Origin: Paramacrobiotus metropolitanus
Lineage: Eukaryota; Tardigrada; Eutardigrada; Parachela; Macrobiotidae
Assembly (NCBI RefSeq): GCF_019649055.1
Contig: NW_026570227.1
Span: 2,790,001 to 2,854,000, forward strand
Length of the DNA stretch: 64,000 bases
Direction: 5' to 3'
The notes beneath the pieces were generated by a model. The model did no database searches, was not told the DNA's origin, and saw nothing but the letters and a program-made list of their open reading frames with translations. Each line of letters starts with the position of its first letter. Within the stretch, counting starts at the first letter, position 1. Both the position numbers and the translations under genes were made by a program. This document shows positions 1 to 11,600 of the stretch, piece after piece.

Positions 1-161
1 GAGTGCTGCCGCGTTTCTGCGCTTTAAGGTATTTGCGCATTCGGTATTAGCACAATAGCTAAATCGTAGCGCTTAAAATCCTGTTATTTCCGTAGAGTTC
101 GGAATTTTGGTGCTCTGTACAAAGCAACGGTAATTCACTCTGTTTAAGCAATTGCTCGTAC

Positions 162-206
162 CTTTGCAAGTGTCGTCACAGACAGCACAGGACAAGAATT
201 TGCCAT
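162..206 (-). CDS. First coding exon of a fourth clathrin-like RING gene (copy 0)
   Basis: This 45-base exon gives ATG plus 14 codons (MANSCPVLSVTTLAK) and ends at a GTACGAG donor. It matches first exons of copies A (16175-16219), B (27957-28001) and C (36661-36705) in length, phase and sequence; copy A reads MADSCPVLSVTTLAK. The rest of the gene would lie left of the window. The sequence upstream of it (207 to about 1250) also matches the 5' flank of copy A, which supports a real gene start. Whether this copy is intact cannot be seen from here. Confidence 0.7.
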
Positions 207-1250
207 CACATACTGTAATTATACCTATCCGTATGATACGGATCGACTGCATCTAACAGACAACTGTGGAAAATTTCCCCGCTAGCGGTTGATCATTATT
301 TCGTTGATAGGTGTAGTACAGTCATGTAAATCACGCTATCAGGAGCATAAGGTATTTCAGCGTATTCTAGCCGTTTTTGATAGCGCACAACAACAATATC
401 TCCACATTATTGCCGATACCGTGATAAGTAGTTACAAAAATGCTCACGCTGCATTTGGTATGTACAGTATCCACCGGTCCTAAGCTATCATGATATCATA
501 ATCTCAACAGCTAATAAATATTAGAATTATAAAATGAAGTAGAAATTCAGAGCACGCGGAGCACGCGATGCAGCCGTTTAGATACTCAAGTATCAGTTTT
601 TACTACAGTTGTAAGTTGCAAGTGCTGTACTAGTATTTCAACAGAAACGCAATGCTCGCTCGGAGGACCGGTACTTCTGTTGTAAAATTATCGCTCAGTG
701 AACAAACAAGTATTAACAAGGCACGCTTCATACACTGTAATATTTTTATCTCACTGCAATTATTATATGGCCCAGCGTGTTTTGAAGTTTTGAAGCTTGC
801 TCACATCGTACTTGTCTTCGGCAATAAATCAACCGGCAACATGAATTAGCCACAGCACGTTACATACGACAACTTTGCACCGGTATTATGCCACCCATTG
901 TACATTCGCCATCCAATTAAGGAGGACAATGTATGCTTATACGCATTCCCATGCTAACGCAATTAATTTAATAACGTCAGCAAATAGCGCATAAACATTA
1001 TAATGTGTAATCAGTTTTCTATTAAATTCTATCTGGACTCTCTAGATGTAAACTGAAAATTCTTACCACAGACGAAAAAATTGATGACACCATGCCGTTA
1101 TCTCGAACATATACTGTACGTAACAAAACTCATGTCATAATCCATTCAAGCAACCTATTGGATTACAAAAATATCTACTGTTGCTACGACGAATACTTCA
1201 AATGGCACTCAGCATTCTGGCAGTGAAAAGACCTGCTAAGTGAGAAAGCG
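207..1250. other. 5' flank of copy 0, homologous to the 5' flank of copy A
   Basis: No gene is seen. The stretch aligns by eye, with many small indels, to 16220-17200 upstream of copy A; shared words include the AGCACAATAGCTAAATCGTAG block at the left edge and the AACAGAAACGCA and CCACAGCACGTTACA blocks further in. It is best explained as a duplicated promoter-side flank. No TATA box or other promoter element is identified with confidence. Confidence 0.55.
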
Positions 1251-1290
1251 ACCAGCTAACCACTGGAACTGTTCTTACTTCTTATTGTAA

Positions 1291-1429
1291 TTTGTCTGAA
1301 TGCTCATTTGCTACATTTTTGTTTGATAATATTTATCAAAGAGGTTTGGTTCGTTTGTCTGAATTTAGTTTGTTTGTCTGAATGCTCATTTGCTACATTT
1401 TTGTTTGATAATATTTATCAAAGAGGTTT
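1291..1429. repeat. 57-bp direct duplication (1291-1347 and 1373-1429)
   Basis: The same 57 bases, starting TTTGTCTGAATGCTC and ending CAAAGAGGTTT, occur twice without a mismatch, 82 bases apart. A partial third start (TTTGTCTGAAT) lies in the spacer. Identity implies a recent event. The sequence from about 1430 to 2100 shows no gene. Confidence 0.9.
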
Positions 1430-2533
1430 ACATCACTATCAACGTGAATTAGACCTAAATAGCATTTTGCAACATCATTTCTGGCCCATACTACAATTAC
1501 TACGATTGGCGTTCTGAATAAATATCACCAAATAGAACAAATGCATTAAGTTATACTATTTCATGTTTGCTCTGTTCATATGAATATATGCTTAGAAAAT
1601 GTGCTTACAGATACATTTGCTTGTATGTCACATGCGTTTACCAACGAAAATGTGCTGTAAAATGTATTAATAATATGCAAAGACTCTGGGTGTTCTTATC
1701 GTTAGTAACGCAACAGACGGGTAATTTAAATCTACACAGCAGTAACATTTCCATTGTAATATGCTGTCGCGTCTCCTCCACGATGTGTATGGCTCATTCG
1801 ACATTATGAGCATGTACTGTAATCAGTTTACAAATTCATTCGACTCCTACATTTACTTCTGATTTACAAGTTGTAAGCATACGTATTTCGACAACAACTC
1901 ATGCACCTACCTTGGAGGAAAGCGGATGTTATAAAATTGCAAATATCGCCCGATAAAAACAAATACCACACGCCGCCTCTTACATGGTCGGCTTGCCTTA
2001 AAAGTTTGCTCGCGTAATAGTACTGCTGGTACCGTATTTTAAACACCAATAAAACAATCGCCAGGAAACGATTGACTAAACGTCGCATTGATGCTTTGAG
2101 CGTACCGGTATAAGCATCCTATAACATTTGTAAGGATTGAAATGCCTCCACAAGGACACGCTTATGAATTTTCAACGTGTTTGCTTAATAGGTTTGGTTT
2201 TTGAATTTTTAAAATAACCGTGGATGACATCAGCTGACGACTCGGCCCCTAAATAATCTATCGAACAATGTAAACCGGTAAAACTTGTGTGTCGCATTGC
2301 TCTAGCGCATGAAAACCTACACTGTTTAAACACAAAACGATTGTAACGGTACCGCACTTTGCTGTAACATTATCTTGTTCATGCCTTATGCGTTCGGTAA
2401 CGGTTGTATTGTATATGCAGAGCCACAAGCAGAAAAGTTGCACCGTGCAGAAATTATGTCATTGGATTATGTACGCCGGTTTCCTCGCACAACTAGGTGC
2501 GTGATACGTACGGGGGAAATGACAACGTCAAGC

Positions 2534-2810
2534 ACTAAATGTCTTCAAATTTCTTGATCTTTAAGTCGATTGGTTGCCGGCAAACAGGGCATAAGCGGAG
2601 TTCTTGCGCGCAATCCATACACGCCACCATATACCGCACGGGGCGAATGTCACTTCCTTTGGAAGGTCATCACTGATGCGACAACAACCGATGTCTTGCG
2701 TTCCGCTCGATCTGCCTTCGTTCTTCACTATACAGAGAACACAAAGAGCACAGTCAGCACACGTAGTCGTCACAAGCAAGTGAATGCGGAAATTTCATAT
2801 TTGAACGTAT
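2534..2810 (-). pseudogene. RING-exon remnant of a fifth clathrin-like RING gene
   Basis: On the minus strand this aligns with the last exon of copy C (29055-29245) and part of the intron before it; its 3' flank (about 2100-2533) also matches copy C's 3' flank (about 28640-29054). Two lesions are visible. The second zinc ligand of the first pair is lost (CRIC has become CRIS). One base is missing just after APCG, where GGCCATATGG in intact copies has become GGTATATGG, shifting the frame in the middle of the RING. Past the deletion the expected residues (HMVACMDCAQEL) resume in another frame. No upstream exons remain, so this is a 5'-truncated relic. Confidence 0.85.
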
Positions 2811-3137
2811 TTAATATTTTGAATCACTGTACAACGCCATATATTGCAGCGGTGCGCCGCGATTGTATATTAAGCCATGTCATGGTTTTCATGCTTTTTC
2901 CTGTCATGCTTTTGTCATGCATTTTCCTGTATCTTGTAGTTTGTGCGGTGTACATACATACTAGCATTTTCCTCTTTGCTGCAAAATTGCTTAACGCTTC
3001 TTCCATGACGGCGCTGTTACCGTAAACAAATTGGCGTAAAGTTCCGTAGTCTCTCTCAGCTTTCGATTGTTACGAACAAATTCCGACTGGATAGATTTCT
3101 GTGACATTGTGCATGTGATACGTTACACGAATGCGGA

Positions 3138-3162
3138 ATGTTCGCGATAGTATCGCGAACAT
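3138..3162. repeat. Perfect 12-bp-arm palindrome
   Basis: ATGTTCGCGATA, one base, then TATCGCGAACAT. No gene context explains it. Confidence 0.8.
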
Positions 3163-3224
3163 GACTACGAGTATTAAACTGTGTGCGTCCCGTCAACCTA
3201 AGAATTCACAAGCAATTTTGAAGG

Positions 3225-3350
3225 CAGGTAGTAAAACGTGGCAGTGGCACCTGGCAGTTGCAATGCCAACGGCCTGGCATGCAATAAAACCTGGAGACTC
3301 TGGCAACTGGCAAACGATAAAATCTGGCAGATGCCAGCAGGTTCGAAAAC
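3225..3350. repeat. CTGGCA-rich degenerate short repeat
   Basis: The hexamer CTGGCA or a near match occurs about eight times in some 120 bases. It reads as simple-sequence expansion rather than coding sequence. Confidence 0.5.
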
Positions 3351-3399
3351 AATTGTTGGTGTCCCGATATGAAAATTCGCAAGTACAGTAAATAGCATC

Positions 3400-6216
3400 A
3401 GTAAATAATTATATCTGTTCACTCCAAGAAAGTTTCTAAACGCTTTGGCCACCGGTGTGCTATTTTCAACAAGTACAGTATGGACGGAAGTGCGCGTACA
3501 TTTTCCAAGCTGCACCGTTTCACGCCTGGTGTGAACGACGATAGCGGTGATAGAAATGGCAGGCTACAGAAGCTGAAAGAAACCTCGCTCACAAGCAAGC
3601 GCCGGCATATACAATATCATAGGTAAAATTTCAAAGGACAATTTGTACTTGGCCGTTTGCGCAACATTGCACGGTACCGAAGTATAAACTATAAACGCAG
3701 ACCTCACCGAACTCGGGCAGAAGATACGCCAAGAAGCGGCCGGCGAGTGTTTGCGGCAGCGGCCCAGCATCGAAATCCAACGTGAGAATGTGTCGTCTGC
3801 CATGGGAACAGCACCAGTATCGGCTAATTTAGATGGGATGTTCTTATAATTAGGCCACCTATTTTTTATGTCGAGTGGGGGTGTGGAATCAGTACATCTT
3901 TACTATGAAAGAAAAATTGTGACTTTGCAGACTACCGTTTCCCAGCTCGATCCCATTGCGGCGATTCGCTTCTGTTGACTCAGTTTGTTGGTTTCAGACT
4001 TTCAGTAATAAATTTTCAGTCGTGGCCCAACTGACCAATTTTCACTGTTTCTGTCTTAACCTGTTCCTTCCCATTGGTATCAAAGTGATACCGTGGAGGA
4101 CTTTTTGCTACCGTAGCCGAACCAAGCATGCAAATTTCGATTTTTCAGTTTTATTAGAGAGATAAGATGTTGGGGCACATTCTGTAAGACTTGAGCGCAC
4201 AGTATAAGTATAACGCGCACTCGCCAGTGGTCACCAAAATATGCCAATTTTCGATATCACGGGTGCACCGAGGTCGTGAACACCTCCTGACCATCCGGGT
4301 GATGCGAAAAATTCTAAGTAAATAAAATAAGTAGCTGACATAATGGGCTACCTAACGCAGCTTAAATTTTGGATTACGTAAAATGAGTGACCAGTGGTGA
4401 TCTCTGAAAAAAATTTGGTATCATTCTGACAGCAATGGGCCATAGGGTACAATGCAGGACTAAATGGTCGCATAGCCCCATACCTAGCATTCTGTACGCA
4501 AGCGTGCAGTGCACTTGTACGAAACGGATATTTCGAACTCAGTCGTACAGTGCACTGCGGTGCATACGTACTGTATGTGGAGATGTTGGGTATGCGACCA
4601 TTTCGTCCTAAGCTGTACATTACGCACATTATACAAAATTGTCTAGTAAATTCAGCGTGCTACGCTGTACACTTCAAATTGATATACTAAGAGAACCTTT
4701 TATGGGCTATTAAGCGATGAGTGTTTTAGTGGTCATCCGAGTGAACACCGTCCAGCAGCGTAATAAATGCCCCACAATTAGATCCATTTCATACCACCAT
4801 ACTGTCGGAAGCCATTCTGGCAAAAAATCATGGTTGCTGGCAGACGGGATAAGTAAAGAGTGACCAGAGGTCACTTATGCTGCAAAAATGTGCATCAGTG
4901 TGTAATCCACACTGCAAGCGCGTACATGCGCATGTTAACATGCGCGTAAACTGCCGGTGAAGTACGACGTTGGCTACTTTTGGTTCCAGGTACGTGCACA
5001 AAGACTGCCCACGATTGCTAGCGACCTTTCATGGAGGTCAAAAAGGAGTAGTGACCGCTCTGGCACGTGCATGGTCTTAGGTATTTGAGCTAGCCTTGCC
5101 CTTTTAATTCTTTCCGGGTGGTAGAAATCAAGTGCCGGTGCTGCACGGCAACTGCGGTGCTTTGTTTTTTTTGTATCTTTATATTTTTTGTGATATATTC
5201 ATGCTGCTGACCGGTGGTCAGTTTGATAACCATAACGAATGTGCTGGCAGATAGCCCTTTTAAAACTGTCTGTATTACAAAGTGTTTTAGTTTCAAAACG
5301 TTTTGAATGTAAATTTAGTAAAATAAAATATATCGTGGCATTAGTTTCAGTCAGCCCGTTGGTGTCAGATTGATACCATGCTGCCGTAGCTGACCTGTGG
5401 CAAGCAAAATTCTGAAAAAAAATTAATTTCTTATTTGAATTATTTGATCGACGATTCCTAGTATTCATGGGCCAATTCGGACGGGATCGGGTACCGGGAA
5501 GTCCTGGGTTTAACTGGGTGTAACGAACACAAAAAACATGTTGCATGTAAAATATACCGCCACTGGAACGCTTACCTAATGAGCAGCTTATCACAACAAG
5601 AATTCCTGGTAATATACATACGTAATTCTAGCTATACTTATGTAATTGTGTAATGAATGCAAAACATGTTAAAGTCTTTACACACCTTAACACATATGAC
5701 CATAAATATCTTTCACACAGATATGGTTATAATTATATTCGAACTAACACGAGGATGCAAACCATGCACATGGATAATTAATGAAAGCCACGATAGCCGC
5801 TGTCCATTTGTCAACACCACGGTCGTAACAACGTGCTAAAGTATACCGGCATCCGAATGTTTACCTAATGAGCAGTTAATGAGCGTGAACTTCGTATCTC
5901 TCTCCACGGTCTCCGTCTGACTAAAGCCGATAGTTCCTGAACACCACCGTAGTAGTATATAAATCTACCACACACTTTGCCAACCGGTTTGTCATCCATG
6001 TCAGACGGTACACTATCACGTGATCACACTGAGATACGCTTCTTGCACAGCCCATTCATGGAACAGATCATCGACCTTGAACCAGCATTGGTAACGCCCG
6101 GCATGATGCGCCTGTACCCGCGAAATGGTCAAAGTGGAATAACAGTGGCATATTCCATCCGTGGCGGTATTAATACTTCCTTTAAAGCCTTTCTTCGTGG
6201 ACTTACTGGTTCTGAA
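3400..6216. other. No gene recognised; scattered degenerate repeats
   Basis: Only short, unconvincing open frames are present. The stretch carries several GACC(A/G)GTGGTCA-like half-palindromes (about 4215, 4390, 4860, 5208). There is a loosely similar pair of segments (about 4067-4160 and 5346-5430) sharing the pattern of TGGTATCAAAGTGATACC followed by GCTACCGTAGC. These look like old interspersed elements, which I cannot classify. Confidence 0.4.
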
Positions 6217-7041
6217 TTAATCAATTCCCTCAGAGTATAGTAGGTGATCTTCGTTTCTCCAAAGAAAGCGATTTTTGAAAATACCCCTCATGGCTAAGAA
6301 TTTCACGTAGCATGGAAAACGGGCGGTATCACCTACATGAACCGTCACATTGGACATCGGTGGTCGAAAGACTTGAGACGCGGTGAGCGTCGGACTAACC
6401 AAGAACGTTTGGGTGACCACATAGCGGCTGCCGTTGTACTGCAGGCATTCGTACTTGCCGGTGTGCAGATGCGAAAACTCCGGTAAATCGAACGTCAGTG
6501 ATCCCGTAATCGGATTGCTTTCGACGTATGTAACATTATGGTAATAGGGTTCATCAATGGAGCTCAAGAGACAACTGCATAGATCTACAAGGGGTTTCGG
6601 TGCCGGTGACTGCGTTTCCTTGACTGAGCTCAAAACCAAGTTTCCATTGACCGATAGCCGTGTTGTATTGTCGGGCATGCCGGCAAAAGCCATCGCAATG
6701 TCTCCTCTGCAGCGCAGTCGTACTGTTCCTCCTTCAGGTGGTCTAATGATGTTATCAGTTGACCGTGTCGCCGCTGATTGGCGGGCGGCCATCAATGGCT
6801 CCTTTAAATGAGTAACACCATTACGGGCATTTTGGAATGCTGCGTCCAAGAGTTCATTGACTATCAAACAACATATACAATGAGTTATTAACATATTATT
6901 GGTGTCGAAACCAGGTAAACGGTAATCTGTAATCATATACATGGTGTCATAGGGACAATTAACTATGTCAGAAAGGTCATGGCATAAAATGCTATGGTCC
7001 GGAGCAAAAGGAATTTTGAAACGCCCATCAGTTGTTTGCAT
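6217..7041 (-). CDS. Ig-domain protein, apparently secreted or surface-exposed, with a truncated second Ig domain
   Basis: The frame runs about 270 codons. Near residue 105 a run of PPEGGTVRLRC begins an Ig-like fold. It closes with TGKYEC (the D/T-x-G-x-Y-x-C signature of the Ig F strand) about 110 residues later. A second Ig-like start follows (VHVGDTARFPC, then FLW about 20 residues on), but the frame ends at a TAA before the second cysteine, so this domain is incomplete. A GTTTCG...GATAG segment of 51 bases after RLPG could be an in-frame intron. The start at 7041 is uncertain because an upstream exon may exist (7259-7510). Ig proteins of this kind act in adhesion or receptor roles; nothing here tells which. 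Confidence 0.5.
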   Translation of the reverse strand: MQTTDGRFKIPFAPDHSILCHDLSDIVNCPYDTMYMITDYRLPGFDTNNMLITHCICCLIVNELLDAAFQNARNGVTHLKEPLMAARQSAATRSTDNIIRPPEGGTVRLRCRGDIAMAFAGMPDNTTRLSVNGNLVLSSVKETQSPAPKPLVDLCSCLLSSIDEPYYHNVTYVESNPITGSLTFDLPEFSHLHTGKYECLQYNGSRYVVTQTFLVSPTLTASQVFRPPMSNVTVHVGDTARFPCYVKFLAMRGIFKNRFLWRNEDHLLYSEGID

Positions 7042-7258
7042 ACAGAGTCGTGTACAACGATTTGTAAAAATTCACCGATCTCCATTTTAGTGGGATTAAA
7101 TTCCAGAAGAGGCAGTAGCGCGAAGATACGAAACAAGCGAACGATAGCAAATTAAGAGATCCAGCCCCAGGTAGAGCATTCTGACAAGACTATGGCTGAG
7201 AAAGTCATTCGCATGAGAAACTATAATGGTACTATTACTATTATTACTAGTATTTACA

Positions 7259-7510
7259 TTAATCATGTGTAGCCAACCGGCGATGCGGTTGTGAAATCCG
7301 GTTATTGAGCTCACAAATCGCAAACTGCTGTACATAATACAGATTTTCCTTGCTTTTTAATGGCTGGACAGTCACAACGTTCGCGCCTGTTATACATACA
7401 TGTAACTTACTGGTCTCTCGGCTTGATCCTGGCTGAACCGGGCATGTTTCGAAGCGCTGGAATGCCAATATCAACCAAATCGCCCCGTGTAGTACATCCG
7501 AAGAGGTCAT
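7259..7510 (-). CDS. Possible first exon of the Ig-domain gene
   Basis: The frame begins MTSSDVLHGAIWLILAFQRF, a plausible though weak signal peptide, followed by a cysteine-containing stretch (HVCITGANVV). A GTGAGC donor follows the codons for QQFA, before the frame's own stop. I could not find a clean acceptor joining it in frame to the exon at 7041, so the link rests on strand, spacing and the secreted nature expected of an Ig protein. It may instead be chance. Confidence 0.3.
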   Translation of the reverse strand: MTSSDVLHGAIWLILAFQRFETCPVQPGSSRETSKLHVCITGANVVTVQPLKSKENLYYVQQFAICELNNRISQPHRRLATHD

Positions 7511-7679
7511 CTTAAAAAATGTGGGTTCCTTAGCAACAAAAAAGTCTTGAGCATTCTTCCTAGCAAGAATAACTGCAAACTACTTGCGTACGCACACTAC
7601 TCAGGTTTCTTAGTTGCTCTTAGCTGCATCACTTCTGAGAATCACGGCAAGATTTACTAGATAGCAGGGATGAAAATCT

Positions 7680-8668
7680 TTCTAGCTGAAATGTGGCGTA
7701 TGAAAACAACCGGCCGGACCATCGAAACACGTGCCTCCTAATTATCAAACCATAACTACTGCTGCGCTGATGTTACAGACTGTGGCTCTCAACTCCCCGT
7801 ACGCAGCACGACCCATCAACAATCTTAACCATTACGCTTTTTCCACTGAATCACTAGCATAATTTCAGCTGCGGAATAATCAGGCAAAATACGAGTAATT
7901 ATAGTCAGCGCTTCAGGTAATCAATAACCGAAGATGATCAAGCAGTGATCCATAAAATAAGTTAAATTTCAGGATCAAATGAATTTTAAATCAGGATAAA
8001 AAATTAATAATTTATAAGCTAAACTAAAGTTTGCAATACCCCTACAAACCGTATGTGTACGGTAGGCTACAGTATGTGTATGTGTTAGCGTGAACTTAGC
8101 GTGGTTCGGCGGTTACGTGAGACTCTCATCACTCATCAGCGTTCAATTTACAAACGTTAAATCTCACTTGTCTTCCTTGTGCTAAATGCCGACTACTCCT
8201 GGGAGGGAAGCTTGTGGTGGTTTCTTTAGTTTCAAAGGCCACCATCGATAATTGACTGAAATACTGTATACGAAAGTTTCAAAATAACCAGCGCTTGAAA
8301 TGTAAGCTTAGTGGAGCTTAGTGAACTACAGTACCTCCAAACGAGATACCTTTTAATAAAATTCTTATTTATTAATTTTGGTTTTTGACATTTTCATAGC
8401 AGCAAAGAATCAAAGTAACAGATGACCAACGATTAACAGCACACATTAGTAGAAAGTTTCTTTGCGACCTAATATTGATGGCAGCAATATTAATGCCGTT
8501 TATTCCCGTAATCCAACACCAACATAACCGTCACCTCCGCGACAAACGGCAGTGAAAACGCAGAAATCAAGTCAAGCGACTTCAGCAATAGTCGATCCGG
8601 TGAATGGATTTGGGCTGCATTGATCACTAAAATGCGCCAACTTAACGCATACCAGCGCAAAAATTGCG
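7680..8668. other. 3' flank of copy A, duplicated at the 3' flank of copy B
   Basis: No gene is seen. The region aligns by eye with about 18950-19957, including the shared AAAACAACCGGCCGGA, GATCAAGCAGTGATCCA and GGAAGCTTGTGGTGGTTTC blocks. Copies A and B therefore share a 3' flank type distinct from that shared by copy C and the 2.5 kb remnant. Confidence 0.7.
8499..8504 (-). promoter_or_regulatory. Candidate polyadenylation signal of copy A
   Basis: AATAAA on the minus strand, about 165 bases past the stop codon. An equivalent AATAAA lies at a similar distance after copy B (19795-19800). Confidence 0.5.
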
Positions 8669-11600
8669 CTATGCAGTAAATGTTTTGACTTTTAAGTCGA
8701 TGGGCTTGCGACAAATGGGGCACAGGCTCAGTTCTTGCGCGCAGTCCATACAGGCTACCATATGGCCGCACGGGACGAATGTTGTATTCTTCGGTCGATC
8801 CTCACATATACGACAACAATTGACATCCTGCGATCCGCTGGCCCCGCCCTCATTGTCCACTAGGTAATTTATAAAATAACCTGGTCACAGAACGGACTTA
8901 GTGCAGACAGAATTTGCACTGCTATTACTCAGTTTCCCCAGATCATGCGTTCGGTTGGTTTTCCCATATGCCATTGCCAGCGCCATAGAAACCGCTGGGT
9001 CTTTGGTGGTGGTGAGCGCACCCCTCCAGGAAGCGAACAAGCAGCTCCCATTCGGCTACACAAGTTAGCATTACTTACATGGATAATCTTATGCTACCTC
9101 AACTCGACAAGCAGAAAGCACAGAAATCAAGAAAACTAACCAAAGTTTTTGTCCAACGGAATCATCGAGCAGACCAGTTTATATTTCGTAAATCGACCCG
9201 CTTCTACAAAATATTGCAGTGCCAGAACCAGGTCACCCGATGCCAGATAATCTTCGCCAACTGTCGCTAGTAAATCTGGATCGCGACTAAGGAACGCCAA
9301 CTGTTTGATATCGCCGAGGTCTTCGGTTTTGTTAGCCGCAACCAGCTGCATAACCAAAACAAAAGTGCACTTTAACATTTTTAATGGTAATAACAACAGT
9401 ATTTTATGAAAAACTTGGAGAGTTTGGCTTAAGTAACTACGGGGAAAAGATGGATTTCTATGCGCCAGACCTGGGCGGCTTCTTTCCAGAACTTCCCTCT
9501 GACCAATATATCTTTGGCAAGCCGTAGCATTCCTACTTGGACGAGCACGTCGGCAACCGTACACGGATCATACGTGTATAATTGGTCGCTGAATAGCTTT
9601 TGAAATTTCGCTGCAGGATATCCACTTCGTAGTAAAGATCGAACAGCTTGCTTCTGCAAATATCTGTAAAGCTGACTTTTTAGCCAGTAATCGAGCGGAT
9701 ATGCTTCTTCAAACTGTAACTGGCCATACCGGATCTGGTCTTGATCGACAATTTTGGGAAGTAGTCGGCGGATAAGCGTCTGGGTCTCAGATACCAAATC
9801 TGTTTCGGCCATAGTTTCAATGAGCACCGCCACTTGTTCAAAATCACCAGAAGCTGCCTCATAACCGGCTTCCGGTTGGCCCACCATAACGTTAACCAAG
9901 TTAGAGCGTTTCCCGTTAACCGGACTCAAAACGCTTTCCCAAAGGGCTTTACTACGTAAGTTTAACAGGTAGTTAAACTGACGTTTGAATACACCGAGAT
10001 TGCCGCTCAACTGCAAACAAAAAGGCAGTGACATGGAAATATTAAAAACGTATGATAAAAAGCATTCAATAACTACGCGTATTGTGCAAAAGGCGGGAAT
10101 ATGTTTCTGGTGCCCTAAATCATTTTTAGGCATTCCATATCATCGAGTAGCAGCGCCATCATTGGCAGTAATAAAAGCTAAAATCTCTAACCGGAAAAAA
10201 ATTATTGCTCACCCGGATGAAATCTTCACTAAGGTGTCGTTCTTCATACACCGACAACGCTGTCATAGGCCACTTCTTCTCTTCGCACCATTGGCCAACG
10301 GCAACGGCATCATAAAATTTATTGTTCCTGTAAATAAAGTGAGTTTCACGGACGAAGGAATTTTTCTTACCGGCAAAAATTATATCAAGATGTACTACTG
10401 CACAGTAAAAAATGGCAACCGTCGACAAATAATGGTTAATGTGCGATATCTGCTCGTGTGATTCGTTGCCGCAATTACTTCAGAATTTGATCCAGCTTTT
10501 CGCCTCCCATGTTTTCAATGTACATCTTCACCAACTGAGAATGTACACTTTCATCTGGAACGCCTTTTCCTGCGAGATATTCCAGAAAGCTCATCGTTGT
10601 TTTCCTAGGGAAAAGTAAAACAGGATCAAACGACGGCTCATATCCAAGCCGGCTCTCTTGACACTGAGTAGCGGAAAAGGTTTCTACGCTCGTTTTCCGT
10701 ACCGATTTCCTTTCTGCTCTATCGATTGCAGAATGTCAGGATAGACGCCTCGTAACATGTTGACCGTCAATCCAAGGTTCAAATTCATCTCAAGTGCAGC
10801 TAGATCGGCGTTATCGTTTAGAAGAATTTCGATTATCAGGCGCAGCTGCTCCCTGGCTTCCTGTGAAAAATTATTTCAGACAGTTTAAAAGACGATGCTT
10901 GGTCGCGGGCTTGTTTGTACGTGTATTACAAAAGGTACCTCAATCGGCAGTTTCTCTAATAAAAGGTTCAGTCGCACCGGCCGTCCATTGCGTATTTTGT
11001 GCGTAACGAGTTTGACGATAAGGCCATATTTAATGCACATTTTTTCCACCAGTTCATCCACGGCACGTTGCACGCCAGTTGTCACAGTTTCCGACAGCAG
11101 GCTATCTACTACGCTCTCCGGGTGTAATATCTTACTCTGGTTGGCAATAAAGTGAAACTCCAGGATCTGTATGAGACCATGTTGCAGAGCCACCTGCACA
11201 AAATATCGCCCGCCGTAGAAATACCTAGAGAAACTAGATACACGGGCGCTTGCAAGCCTTACTTTGACGAGTTCCAACAAAGCACTTTCCGACATCTTTT
11301 TCGGCGATAGAGACTTTAGAAACGTGGGAAGACCTAGGAACAATAACCCAGCTATTTAAGAAATAAGTTTAAAATTTAATTTTATTAATGCGGTTAACAG
11401 CAATTCTAAATTTTCGTGAGTACTCCCGTACCAATCGCCCACAGTATACTGCGTACGCTTGCAGCGGTAAGAAATACACAATTAATATGCCGTTAGAATT
11501 GTGCTTACATTCTTTTTTAGCGTTGCGCGTTTTGCGCTCAAACATGGCGATCAAAACATCCAAACCAGCTTTCTCGCTAAGCTTCATGGCGAGATGGCCG

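Noticed and set aside
2570-3025. 151-codon plus-strand frame
   Set aside because: Its left part is antisense to the RING remnant and the rest has no recognisable feature.
6557-6811. 84-codon plus-strand frame
   Set aside because: It is antisense to the Ig-domain coding sequence and has no support of its own.
10479-10604. A premature stop in exon 10 of copy A (TAA after QILK) and a terminal stop in copy B
   Set aside because: A GT donor is present at the equivalent place in all three copies and exon 11 joins in frame, so the stops are intronic.
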